From contig JBHGNT010000006.1 of NCBI GenBank assembly GCA_043228905.1, positions 3,162,001-3,226,000 on the forward strand: 64,000 nt of DNA. Direction: 5' to 3'. The stretch is from Azolla caroliniana. Lineage: Eukaryota; Polypodiophyta. Under the pieces are notes generated by a model that saw only the letters and a program-made list of their open reading frames with translations, was not told where the DNA came from and did no database searches. Positions 1 to 11,300 of the stretch are shown in pieces. Positions within the stretch are counted from its first letter, which is position 1. Each line of letters begins with the position of its first letter. The position numbers and the translations under genes were made by a program.

Positions 1-861
1 CTTGAGATAGAATAGAACGCTTGACTTTAGATTGAGAGAGATTAAGATTGAACTCTTGATTTTAGATTTTAAGAAACAAGTTACACGATCAATTCAATAA
101 CAAATTCTCTTCTTCTTAATTTCATAACCAAAAAAAGCCTAACCCTTCTTCTTTTTCATCCCTTCTTTTATAGATGCTCTCATGCATATGATGCATGTGA
201 GGGTACAAGACATGCATAAAATGCATGTTTGCCATTTGGCGCTCATGTATTACATGTAGTGCATGATAACCATGTCACTCATTTTAGCTCTCATGTATGA
301 GAATTTCCATGTAAAAGTACAATGATAGAAATATAAATTTAACTAAATGTCATGGCTTAGTTGTAAGCCTATTCACCCTTAACTAGGAGGTGCAAGGTTC
401 AAATCCTCACTTGCCCTCCTTGTGTATATATATGTGATATATATTTATTTATTAATTTGGTCGCCGGTTTGCCGGATGCCGGTCGCCGATACCACCGGCT
501 CTGTCGGATGCCGATTCCGTCGGATCGCCGGTTATTGTCCAGTTAGTTCAAGTTACCTTGAACTCTCTATGCTCAACACATAGACACAAGAGATAATAGC
601 TTTTGCTCTACTTTATATATTATGAGAGCCGTATTTGTCGTGCCTATATGGGATATCTCACAGTTTTCTCTTTTCCTTTCACAAACTTTATACCCTCATA
701 TCTTGACATCTAGTTGTCTGTTTCACGTGTAATAAAGTGCATTCGAAAGCTCTTGAAGATCTCTATCATTTTGTACGTAGATACTTCACTATTATTGCTT
801 TATGTGATTCATACTTGATTTTGTACGTTTTATGTGATTTTCTCACCATTGCCGAAAATCT
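1..861. other. gene-poor left edge
   Basis: No supported coding region. The stretch holds repeated ATGCAT-type motifs (about 180-310), the SINE-like motif listed separately, and a GC-rich patch at 459-536 made of short CCGGATGCCG / GTCGCCG-like units that contrasts with its AT-rich surroundings. The first 170 bases are pyrimidine- and A-rich and resemble the end of an LTR or a leader, but no boundary or partner LTR is visible. Confidence 0.5.
345..425 (+). mobile_element. SINE-like tRNA-derived head
   Basis: An A-box-like segment (ATGGCTTAGTTGTAAGC, near 350) is followed about 35 bases later by a good RNA polymerase III B box (GGTTCAAATCC, near 394). That is the internal promoter spacing of tRNA genes and tRNA-derived SINEs. 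The sequence does not fold into a convincing tRNA and runs into a TATATA-rich tail, so a SINE relic is preferred over a functional tRNA. No target-site duplication was established. Confidence 0.35.
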
Positions 862-1290
862 TCACGACAGCGCTGCTTCCAAAAGTATCTTTTCAGGGCC
901 ACCATGGTAGATATGCCCAAAAAATATTGTTTCTACACCTACATATTGTTCATCACCATAAGAAAATAGAGGTAAAAAGCCCCATAGACCAATATGACCA
1001 ACTGCTTCCACTACAATTCCTGATAGGAGAGGATTTCTTGTTATCTCACGTGTACTTGTCTCAACCAGCTTACTCTCCCAACCTACACATTTCAACAAAT
1101 TTCTTTGGTGACTGAGCAACAACAACTAGAATTCTATTTGATGCCTTAACATGTAAATCAACTGTTCCATTTACGGCCATGGCATGTTCCAATAGCAACA
1201 ACATACGTTCATCTAGGGATGATCTGTCAGTCTCTTTGTAACATTTCAAAAAGGAAAATCATTGCTTCATAGATCTTTGATTCGAATATA
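862..1290 (-). pseudogene. unidentified coding-like relic
   Basis: The minus strand has two adjoining open stretches in different frames. The upstream one (about 1130-1240) contains the residues MLLLLEHAMAVNGTVDLHVK. The downstream one (862-1125) reads through ESKLVETSTREITRNPLL and ends at a stop. Both look more protein-like than neighbouring frames, and the frame change suggests either a small intron or a frameshifted fragment. I do not recognise the family. It could also be chance open frame. Confidence 0.2.
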
Positions 1291-1300
1291 AGATCTTGCT

Positions 1301-3838
1301 CTCCCAGTGTTGGTTGAATAACCAACCTAGATTGTTGTTTCTCAATGAAGTTCAGCAACGAAGTTCCTGTACAACTAAAAACGAACTAAATCTAGACTAT
1401 TTCCTCCTCCCTCATGATCTACTTCGGCCCCCACACCGTCATCACTCATCCTCTCATCATACTATTATGCTTCAATCCCTATCGCCACACCATGAACACC
1501 CATCATAATGAGAAAACCTAAAATCAAAGCTTTGTTTAGCATAAGAGGTAAATTTTTTGAACATGCACACGTTATGCATGGGTGTGTTAGCTTTGGTCAC
1601 AATGAGTTTGGTTCTTGAACCATATTCATTCATGTGATTGTGCTCTTGAACTACAATCAATCACGAACTCACCTCGTGTCCTAATTCTCACTCACGAGCT
1701 CCCTACAAGAATGTGCTTTTCTCTAAAGCTCATTTTGGTCATGAGATTTGGTTGTGACTAACAAATAGGGAAGTCCTAAATGTGAAGGGTAGTGTTTTGA
1801 TTTTTCGGCTCTACGAAATAATCAAGGCAACTATATTCTCATAAGGTACCTCAAAGTTCTTCAACATTGTCATTTTACTTAGCATACTTGGTGAGTTAAC
1901 CATCCTCGTGGTTAACTGAAAATAAAAAGAAATTAGAGAGAGCAATTTGTGATTAGTGATCAAAATATTATCAACAAAAGTAATAATATTCATGGCACAC
2001 TTAATTAGTAAAGCAAATACAAAATGTGATTAATAGGGGTGGTTAGGGAACCCAAAATTGTCAATTGTGGGCTTGACCTATGTCTCGACTCTTTAGGATA
2101 CCCTTAACACCCTTGATCATATTAAATGTTTTTGAAAACTTGCTTGGAGAGAAATAAAATCTCTGCTGAACACTTTGAGCATTGGCCTCTAGTCATCAAC
2201 AGGGGCATCACATTAGATGTGTCGAAAAAAAGGATGCATATTAACATTAAGAATATATAATAAAATCAACCAACACTTCACTATAGGAACAAGTTACAAC
2301 ATTGCTTTATATAGCATCACCTTCTCACTTGATTCCGACTTCTCTTTCATTATCATATGATTTAGATAGAGTATCCCTTATATTAAATACATGACAAGGG
2401 AGTGAGTGGATCATAATGCATACATGTGCACCCACCACCTGTGTGATCATACAAATGTTGGACAATTGAGTGACTCGCGTGCATCCACTACATGTGGGAT
2501 CACACACATGTTGGATAGTCGAGCTTGATATCTCAACATATGTGCATTAGAGAGACTAAGCTAAAAAAGTTGTGAAAGCCCATAAGTTGGTTTTTATGGT
2601 CACCCCCTTTCACATCGTGGGAACCTAAGACCCTCTCCTAAGTTCTAAAGAAGAAGAGATGTGGAATGACAATGCCCTAATTGAAGGCCATAGTTTCACA
2701 ACTAAGCAAAAAGTTGTGTAATATTAGCACAACGTGAGAACATTGCCTTTCATCATCAATAATGTGCACACTCAGGTTTGGTGTTCTATTCAAATGCTAC
2801 ACACAACATGGATAGAATCATCATACCCAAGCACATCATAACATCAATATATAAACGAATAACATAGAATTAATATAATTAGCACCATTAGAGTTTTCAT
2901 CTAATAATGAAAAAAATGTTAAAAGTATTTTATTCCATGCAAAGTAGCATTCCCCTCCTCATAATTATTGTTGCACGAATCATTTGGTTCTAAACGTGAC
3001 CCTAAAACATTGATGTTGCCATTTTGTTGATCAATGCAACCAGAGAAAAAGGACAACATTTCCCTTTGAAAGGCAAGGCTTATGAAGTTGTTTTTGACCA
3101 ATGAACCTCTCAATCTCCAACAAATAATACAAGAGGGGTTATGGAATAATAGAAGATTGAGGATGAGAAGAGAAACAAATAAAATTACATGTGGCAAGAT
3201 TATCAAAAGCACGACACAAACAAGGGTATGGGAGGACACAATAAGGGGGAGAGAACAATGCAATGAAGAGATCAAATTGATTCTCAAAATAATTTTATGC
3301 AATGTTTTCTCTCTTCACGTATTACTTGTTGGAATCTACCAAGAGTAAGACTCAAGTGGTAAATGCTTCCTTTCGAAACTTCGATGATTAAGAGTTTTCA
3401 ATATTGTCTTCTAGGTTTTTAAGGTTCAAATGCATAGTTGATATTTGTAGTAGGATCCTTGGTAGCTCTTAAGGAATGCATGATGAATATCATCATGACA
3501 CAAACATGTCAATCTCACATGTCTTTAAAATATTAGAAGAGAGGTCAATTCTTTCCTTTTTTATTTCTTGGGAGAAATTCACTCCACTTTTACTTACTAT
3601 TCACTTGTTCAAGTCTTCTGAACTTAAGAAACATTCACCCACTTTACTTCAGGTGGTATGTTGTCTTAATCATACTTTTACCTTGGTGAGTTGGGTGTCA
3701 CATCAGCCTTCAACGTCTCTCTTTAAGAACGAGACGTGCATATGTTTTTTGGGTTGGATGGCATAACAAGAGCCATCACTCTAGATTCATTCCAAGAATT
3801 TGAAACAAGGTTTTTGTCCAAATAGATATCTTCCGTTA
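1301..3838. other. intergenic, no gene seen
   Basis: AT-rich sequence with frequent stops in all frames. The longest open frame (127 codons, minus strand, 2919-3302) is hydrophobic and low in complexity, with no recognisable domain. The right end should hold the 3' UTR and terminator of the PPR gene that stops at 3839. Confidence 0.5.
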
Positions 3839-6424
3839 TTATAAACATGTGTATTGATCACAAAAAAGAGTACCTACATAAACATTATACATACACACAA
3901 ATGCAATGACATCATTTTTATCCAATCCTATTGCATGATCAAACGCAAGTTGTGCAAATTCTAGATTGCTGAACTTCCTACAAGCGCCCAGCACAACATG
4001 CCAAATCATGGCCTTTGGCTGGAAAGGCATTTCTTTTGTTATTGCCACTGCCATGGCAACATGACCAGCCCGCCCAAGAAGATTTACTATACAAGCATAG
4101 TGTTGGAGAGGTGGAGCGAGATCTAAGTAAATGTTTATAGCCTCAAAGCACATCATACCTTCTTCCACTAGGCCTCCATGATTACATGCATTAAGCACAA
4201 TAAGGTATGTCACTAAATTAGGCTTTATATCTTCTCTCATCATGCTATTGAACATAGAGAAAACGCATGCACTCTCACCTAGTAGACAATATCCAGCCAT
4301 GAGTGCATTCCATGATGTAATATCTGGACAAGGAAGCCTATCAAATACTTCTTGTGCCTCTAGAAGTAAGCCACAGTTAGCATACATATCTATCAAGCTG
4401 TTAGCAATAAAAAACTCATCTTCTAACCCTTTATGAACAACGAAAGAATGTATAGCCTGGTTAGTATGCGTGATCAAGCAAGTTTTAAGAAGACAAATAA
4501 AAGCAACATTGTTGATTGAGATAGCCTCATTTTGCATGTGTTGGAAACATAGATGTGCTTCTATTTCATGTCCATTTTCAGCACATCCTGTCATCAGGGT
4601 TGTCCATGAGATTACATCACGAGCTTGAATGTCGTTGAACACTTTATGAGCGTCGTTAAGTAGTCCAGATTTCACGTACATGTATATTAAGCTATTTCCC
4701 ACAAGAAGATTCATCTCTAGCCCTTTTTTCATTATTTCAACATGTACGTTTTGACCTTTTGTTGTGCCCCAAATGCTACCGCAAGCTTTAATGCTACAAA
4801 CATATGTAATAATGTCTGATGAGATTCCCTCAATATACATTGATTCAACACAATTTAATACTTCCTCATAGAATCCATGTTCAGTGTAGCCTGAGATGAG
4901 TGCATTCCATGTAGCTACACTTCTATTTACAAGCTTAAGACACAGCATCTTTGCTTCTGAAAACCAACCACTTTTGCCATAAAAATGAACTAAGCTAGTG
5001 GCTACACGAACATCTGTTTCCAATCCTCTCATGATAATCTCAGCATGCAATCCTCGACCAATTTCTACATAGTCTCTGTCGACACAACATTTCAAGATTG
5101 ACATAAGCGTGAACACATTCCTTGAAACACCTGCATCTTTCATATCTTCCGAGTAATGAAGTGCTTTTTTAATGTCTCCAAGTTCAACACATGACGAGAT
5201 CAATGCAGTCCAGGGAAACACATCCTGTATTGTTAGTTTTCCAAGTACATATTGGGCTTCAAGAAGGAAACCACATTTCCCATACATATGAACCAATCCA
5301 CTTCCTATAACTATTTTTTCCTCAAACCCTCTTTTGATAACCTCAATATGCATTCTTCTACCTCTGGCTATGCACTTACAAGCTTTCAAGGAAAAAGTAA
5401 ATGTGATAGAATTCCCAAAGACACCCTTTTGTTGCATCTGTTCAAAGCAAAAGAGTGCCTCATCAGGACACCCTTGTTCAACATATCCGGAAATAAGCGT
5501 GGTCCAAGAGACCACATCTCTACTTGGAAGCTTGTCAAAAATTACCTTTGCTTCATCGAGATGACCATATTTAGCATAAAAATCAACCAAGCTGTTGCCA
5601 ATACACATCTCACATTCAAACCCCTTCTTTAAGATTTCACCATGTATTTCTCGCCCTTCTTCATCCAAGGTCAATATGCTACAACAAGCTTTTAAGCCAC
5701 AAGAACATGTGATAACGTTGGCAGATATGCCATGAAGTTTCATCTCTTTAAAGCGGTATAGTGCCTCATCACCATAGCCATGTTCTAAAAGACCTACAAT
5801 GAGAGCAGTCCAGGTGACTACATTTCGGAAAGTGAGTTTTTGAAATACTTGTTGTGCTTCTTGGATTGAGCCACATTTACAATACATATCTACCAAAGAG
5901 CTCCCAATATATGCATTCACATCTGATAACCCTATTTTAATTGTCTCGCCATGAAACCCTAAACCCTTATTCGGGTCTTGGATGAGGCCGCAAGCTTTTA
6001 AGCAGCAAACAAAGGTAATTTCATTCAAAGATATTCCTTCCCTTTGCATCTCCTTAATACAACACAATGCTTCCTCACCATAACCATGTTCAACATGTCC
6101 TGCTATGAGAGAAGTCCATGAAACCACATTTCTGACACAGAGGCTTTCCAATACATTTCTAGCTTCTGTGAATGAACCACATTTGGCATACATATGAACC
6201 AAAGAGGTTCCAACACATATGCTTTTCTCAGTAAATCCATGAGCAGTAATTTCACCGTGTATGACGTGACCCTTTTCTAGATCCTTCAACGAGATGCATC
6301 TCCTCAACATGCACATGAACATATCAACATAACCGATGGGAAAAGTATAGGTAGATGCAAGGTGGTAACACACATGACTCTGAGCTTGCGAAGGAGAAGA
6401 GACTTCTCTGAGGAACACTTCCAT
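3839..6424 (-). CDS. PLS-class PPR protein, E2-type, 861 aa
   Basis: Predicted organellar RNA-binding protein. The single uninterrupted frame carries seven S motifs of the form (V/I)GxSLVxMYxKCG (first near residue 92, last near 690). Each is followed by a P motif with the VVSWTxLI core and an L motif with xxLKACG, giving repeats of about 100 residues. An E1 motif (YACIVNLLGRAG) and a short E2 follow, and the protein ends just after the E2 core (AFVCMYNVY). There is no DYW deaminase domain. S|P specificity pairs (residue 5 and last residue) in order are TN|TN, SN|TN, ND|TN, SD|TN, TS|ND, ND|TN, ND|NN, which by the published code favours A at many P positions. An N-terminal transit peptide is not obvious. 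It is divergent from the PPR gene at 8337. Family is certain; RNA target and organelle are unknown. Confidence 0.92.
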   Translation of the reverse strand: MEVFLREVSSPSQAQSHVCYHLASTYTFPIGYVDMFMCMLRRCISLKDLEKGHVIHGEITAHGFTEKSICVGTSLVHMYAKCGSFTEARNVLESLCVRNVVSWTSLIAGHVEHGYGEEALCCIKEMQREGISLNEITFVCCLKACGLIQDPNKGLGFHGETIKIGLSDVNAYIGSSLVDMYCKCGSIQEAQQVFQKLTFRNVVTWTALIVGLLEHGYGDEALYRFKEMKLHGISANVITCSCGLKACCSILTLDEEGREIHGEILKKGFECEMCIGNSLVDFYAKYGHLDEAKVIFDKLPSRDVVSWTTLISGYVEQGCPDEALFCFEQMQQKGVFGNSITFTFSLKACKCIARGRRMHIEVIKRGFEEKIVIGSGLVHMYGKCGFLLEAQYVLGKLTIQDVFPWTALISSCVELGDIKKALHYSEDMKDAGVSRNVFTLMSILKCCVDRDYVEIGRGLHAEIIMRGLETDVRVATSLVHFYGKSGWFSEAKMLCLKLVNRSVATWNALISGYTEHGFYEEVLNCVESMYIEGISSDIITYVCSIKACGSIWGTTKGQNVHVEIMKKGLEMNLLVGNSLIYMYVKSGLLNDAHKVFNDIQARDVISWTTLMTGCAENGHEIEAHLCFQHMQNEAISINNVAFICLLKTCLITHTNQAIHSFVVHKGLEDEFFIANSLIDMYANCGLLLEAQEVFDRLPCPDITSWNALMAGYCLLGESACVFSMFNSMMREDIKPNLVTYLIVLNACNHGGLVEEGMMCFEAINIYLDLAPPLQHYACIVNLLGRAGHVAMAVAITKEMPFQPKAMIWHVVLGACRKFSNLEFAQLAFDHAIGLDKNDVIAFVCMYNVYVGTLFCDQYTCL

Positions 6425-6639
6425 TGAAGCACTCCATTAACTAACTAACTTTAGGCCTTGGGGCTCGGACATGCGGTTAGTTTTAATCGGTTACAATTTT
6501 TACCGAGTGCCTTCTCGATCAGACGACACTTGCACACGAATGAGAAGAGCATTCCTCGACTTCATGAATCTGGCTAGCTGCGGATGAATATTATCGAAAC
6601 TGCTCCTCGAGGAATGAACAAAGTGGTGTTGCGCTGGTT

Positions 6640-6705
6640 TTTGACCCATGACCTTATGGTATATGGGTCGAGCTCTTAACCATCACACCATCTATTGTAA
6701 TTCGT
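6640..6705 (-). mobile_element. possible SINE-like motif
   Basis: Read on the minus strand, GTGATGGTTAAGAGCTCG is followed about 35 bases later by GGTCATGGGTCAAAAACC. These resemble the A and B boxes of tRNA-derived plant SINEs. The B box is imperfect and no poly-A or T tail or target duplication is evident. Confidence 0.25.
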
Positions 6706-6751
6706 AATATATTATTTTCATTTATGTTTTATTATAAGAAAGTAATGTATA

Positions 6752-6812
6752 TTCCAGATTTCTCTGGAACATTCTAGAAATTTCAAGATTACTCCTGACA
6801 ACACTATAAAAG
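6752..6812 (+). promoter_or_regulatory. heat-shock element plus TATA box
   Basis: Bases 6767-6784 read GAA-ca-TTC-ta-GAA-at-TTC: four alternating inverted pentamers, a perfect heat-shock-factor binding array. A weaker TTC/GA unit lies at 6752-6758. A TATAAAAG box follows at 6805-6812, 20 bases after the array. The array is symmetric, but the TATA box points rightward, toward the PPR gene at 8337 and its possible leader. Similar arrangements occur in heat-responsive LTR retrotransposon promoters, so an LTR origin is possible. Confidence 0.55.
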
Positions 6813-7760
6813 AAGGCACTAGGCATTATGTTGAACCAAATTGGTTCAACGCCAGTCTTAAGCCTCTTAGCCGCTTTGTACTTATCTTTTCACATAATAT
6901 ATTAGCTGCTGTCATCATCTTTCTCTCTCTCTCATCCTCGCTATCTCTCTCTCTCTCTCTCTCTCCTCTTCTCACTTCCTCTCTCGGGAATCTTACTCCG
7001 TCTCGTCCTCTTAGTACTAATAGTACTACTCTTCTTAGTACTAATTCCATCTCTGCTTTAGTACTATTCTTGACACACCTTAGGTCCAATGTAAGTTTGG
7101 ATGTGGATGGTGGACTAACTGTCAATGGCTATGATATGATTTACACATATTCTTTAATTAGTATGGTTAATGCATTTCACTTTGAGCCCCTTGACGTCTT
7201 AAAGGTAGTTTTCTTTTGGTTTTGGAGTTGAGGGGGAGGGGGTGAGAGGCCACCCCAACACATGGGATGCGAATAAGAAGGCTAAAGCGAGTTCTCCATT
7301 GTACCTGCACTTCGTCAAGAGAAAGTACTAGTTATTGTCACCTTGCACAGAGTGTTTTGATGATTGGGGGTCCTTCAAGTGAGATTGAAAAGCCGAAAGG
7401 TCAGACTTGTATAAACATTATATAGCAAGACGATTGCCGCTTCTTAACAAGAAGAAGGCAAAATGCAAAGTAACAAGAAAAAGGTTGTCGTAAGAGGTGC
7501 ATGCATGGACATATATGTATGGTATACAAGTTGTTAACTAGGAGCCAATGGCCGAGATGGCACATGGGAGAGCATGAGGCCGTCCATAGCTCTCGATTCG
7601 GCCAAATGAAGCCTCGCATTTTAGTGGCGAAGGCATAGTCCGAATTGTATTGGTATCGTATTGTAATTTGTTACCAAATTGAAGTACGAGGAGATGGTAG
7701 GTAGGTATCACGTGCTTCATTCCTATGAGTTATTTCTTTGCATTTTTTGCATTTTCAACT

Positions 7761-7788
7761 AAACCCTAAAACCCTAAAACCCTAAACC
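7761..7788. repeat. short interstitial telomere-like repeat
   Basis: Three consecutive units of the type ACCCTAAA, the plant telomere repeat with one extra A. They lie upstream of the PPR gene at 8337. The tract is too short to mark a chromosome end and may act as a telobox-type promoter motif. Confidence 0.6.
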
Positions 7789-7802
7789 AACACCAACAGT
7801 GC

Positions 7803-7949
7803 ATGTTGCAACCCGACATGCATCTGATGATGAAGACAAAGCTCCTCATTTTCTTCTTCTTCTTCTTCACTCGTGATCATCCTCAGTCCCGAATGCCCAA
7901 CATAAGCATTCTTTCCTTTGAAGCTTCCATGGCTCCCGTAACAAAAAAG
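7803..7949 (+). other. candidate leader exon
   Basis: An open frame begins at 7803 and includes a second ATG near 7929. It reaches a consensus-like donor (AAAAAG|GTAAGC) after 7949. A possible acceptor (TTCAG) lies near 8049. If used, this would be a spliced 5' leader for the downstream PPR gene. An in-frame TAG about 36 bases upstream of the PPR ATG argues against a simple N-terminal extension. The call rests on splice motifs alone. Confidence 0.2.
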
Positions 7950-8336
7950 GTAAGCAACAAAACTGGACCGCTTCTTGTTTGCATACCTGGCTTGAATTTC
8001 ATTCATGCTTCCTCAATTCTCTGTTGATAATTTCTACCATATGTTCAGAAAATACCGTTGAAAGCAGCGAGGCCTCGTTGTCGTCGACGATGCTCGCGAA
8101 TCGCTGCCATGGAGCTAGAAGCTCACATAAACCTTTGGCCACTCTCTGCGTGTAGTTTTAGGGGAAGCTGATCTAACTGAGAAACTGCTCAAAAGGCATG
8201 ACATGGTATATTAGAATGATGCCATATTAAGTGAGGAAATTCATATATTAAACGAAGAAATGCATATGGATGTCTTTATACTAAGCTTTCCTGAGGATAG
8301 CCAAACCACTTCTTCTATGCATATGTAAATGAAACA

Positions 8337-11300
8337 ATGCCACTTCAATCCTCCATCGAGGATTTCTCCCACATACTGCAATACTGTAGACAGAAACAAG
8401 ACCCTGGCATTGCCTTAAAATTGCAGAGCTATGTTTGTCGCTGTGGATTAGAAGCTCACAGAATGCTTGGAAGCTTTCTTGTTGTGATGCTAGTGGAAAC
8501 TGGTTTAATTGAAAATGCAAAAAATATATTTGATATGCTAACGTATAAAGATCAAACGTCGTGGAGCAGCCTTATCAATGGTTATATTAATCTTGGAAAG
8601 CCGCACTTGGCTTTCCGAGTCTATGAAGAAAAATATCTCGATGTTGCTATGTATTATTCTAAAGGGCATACATTTGTGAACATATTGAAAGCCTGTATAA
8701 AACTAAAAGACCTCAAAACTGGTCTTCAAATGCATGTTGAGGCGTTGAGAACCAGATTGTTTTTTAGAGACCCTTTTGTTGGAAGTAGTTTGGTTGACAT
8801 GTATGCTAAATGTGGCTCACTTTCTATAGCCGAGGAAGTATTTGAGATGCTTCCAGTTAAGGATGTTGTTTCATGGACTACACTTATTGGAGGATATGTT
8901 GAGCATGGACATGAGGAAGAAGCTCTCAAATGTTTAGAAGAAATGGAAGACAAGGGTTTCTCTCCGAATCCTATCACTTATGTATGTGGTCTAAAAGCAT
9001 GTGGGTTTATAATAACTGTAGAGAAGGGCCAGAAGCTACATATAGAGATTGTAAAGAAGGGATTTTTGGAAACAAATGTGTTTGTAGGCAGTGCTTTAGT
9101 TGATATGTATGCAAAATTTGGCTTTTTTGATGTAGCTGGACAAATATGTAGTGACCTTCCAATTCGGAACGTGGTCACTTGGAATGCTTTAATTGCAGCT
9201 TATGCAGAGAATGGTCATAGTAAAAGTGCCTTCCAATGTCTTCAATCTATGCAATTAGATGGTGTTTTCCCTGACTCTATTTCATTGATGTGTATTCTGA
9301 AATCTTGCAGCAACATAAGAGATATAGAAAAGGGCCAAGATATACATGTGGATATTGAAAGAAAAGGATTTCTAAAGTGCAACCTTGTAATTGGCAACAC
9401 TCTCGTTGATATGTATTCAAAATGTGGCTTGCTCGCATCAGCACAAAATGTGTTTGACAATCTTCCAATGAAGGATGTTGTCTCATGGACAGTTCTTATA
9501 GGAGGGTATGCTGAACATGGCCATGGAAATGAAGCAATCAAGTGCTTTGAGCAGATGCAGCAAGGTTGCATCTCACCAAATCCTGTCACTTTTATTTGTC
9601 TACTGAAAGCTTGCAGTAGCGTAAGTTCAACTGAGAAAATCAGAGAAATACACGCAGAGGTAAAAAGATTAGGACTATCAGAGAGATACCGTGATGTTGG
9701 AAATGCATTGGTCGATATGTATGCAAAATCGAATCTTCTGTCAAAAGCACAAGAAGTGTTTGATAATCTTATGATCCGAGACCAAATGTCATGGAATGCA
9801 TTAATTGCTGGGTATGTTGAATATGGACATGAGAATGAAGCTCTCAAGTGTCTAGATCAGATGAAAGGTGAGGGAATCACCCCAACTGTTGTAACATTCG
9901 TTTGTATCTTGCGAGCTTGTGGTAGTCTAAGAGATCTAAATAAGGGTAAAAAATTGCATCACGAGATCGAGTTGAAATGTTTTCTAGATGACATTGTTGT
10001 AGCAAATGCCTTGATTGATATGTATGCCAAATGTGGACAGCTTCTTGTTGCACAAGAAGTGTTTGATAGGCTTCAAGTTCGAGATTTAGTTACTTGGACT
10101 GCATTGATGGAAGGATACATAGAAAACGGTAATGGTATAAATGCACTAAAGTGTTTTAGTCAGATGCAAGTTGAGGGTGTTTCTCGTGATGTAGTCACAC
10201 TTGTTTCTGGCTTAAAAGCATGTGGTGAGATAGGTGACGCAGATAAGGGTAAAGAAATACATGCTGAGATAGAAAAGCAAGGCCTGTTGGAAAGGGACAC
10301 CATGGTTGGCAGCACCTTGGTTTATATGTATGTCAACTGTGGTTCACTTTCAGAGGCACAACAGGTGTTTGGAAAACTTACTGTTCAAACTGTAGTTATA
10401 TGGAATGCATTAATTGTGGGTTATGCTGGTAAGGGCCACAATCTGGAAGCAATTAAGTGTTTTGAAACGATGCAACTCAAGGGTATCTTGGCAGATGCTG
10501 TTACATATGCTTTTGTCTTAAAAGCCTATGGCAGTATTGGTGCAACTGATAAGGTCAGCGACATACATGCTGAGGTTGAAACGAAAGGGTTATTGGAGGA
10601 GGAACCCATTGTTGGTAATGCCTTAGTAGATTTTTATGGAAAATGTGGCTCTCTACAAAGGGCACGACAAGTATTTGACAAGATTCGAGCTCGTAATGTT
10701 GTCTCATGGACTGCACTTATTTCAGGCTATACTGAACATGGGCAAGAGGAAGCAGCACTAAAGTGCTTTGAAGAGATGAAGTTGGAGGGTGTCGTTCCAG
10801 ATCATCTGACATTCCTTTGTGCTCTCAAAGCCTGCTGCAACATTGGAGTGATACAAAAAGCTAATGATATACATATTGAGCTTGAACAGAAGGATTTCCT
10901 AGAAGAAAGCATGGTCATTGGAAATACGATGGTAGATATTTATGGGAAATGTGGCTGGCTTACGAAAGCACAAGAAGTATTCGATAACATTCTATGTCGA
11001 AATGTAGTCTCATGGAATGCCTTGATGATAGGATATATCGAACATGGTCGTGGTGAAAAAGCTATGGAGTGTTTCGAACAAATGCAAGTTGAAGGAGTCT
11101 GTCCTGATCCTGTTACATTTCTTTGCAGCTTAAAAGCTTGCGGAAGTGTAGGGGCCATACAAAAGGGTGAAAAAGTGCATTCTGAGATAGAAATACGAGG
11201 GCTGCTTGAAACAGACTCTTTCATTGGAAGTACCTTGATTGATATGTACAGTAAGTGTGGCTCTCTTGTTAATGCAGAGAAGGTGTTTGACAATCTGTCA

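Larger units (their letters stand above)
6425..8336. other. divergent intergenic region between two PPR genes
   Basis: Shared upstream region of the minus-strand PPR gene (ATG at 6424) and the plus-strand PPR gene (ATG at 8337). It contains a SINE-like motif, a heat-shock element with TATA box, (CT)n runs at 6921-6964, short AGTACTA repeats near 7012-7066, and a telomere-like run at 7761-7788. A GC-richer patch at 8060-8115 could be part of an untranslated exon. Confidence 0.6.

Noticed and set aside
3350-3435. tRNA-like A and B box pair
   Set aside because: Spacing between the boxes is too long and the B box (GGTTCAAATGC) is imperfect.
7761-7788. Telomere repeat suggesting a chromosome end
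   Set aside because: Only three units, flanked by ordinary gene sequence on both sides; the same applies to 32546-32660.
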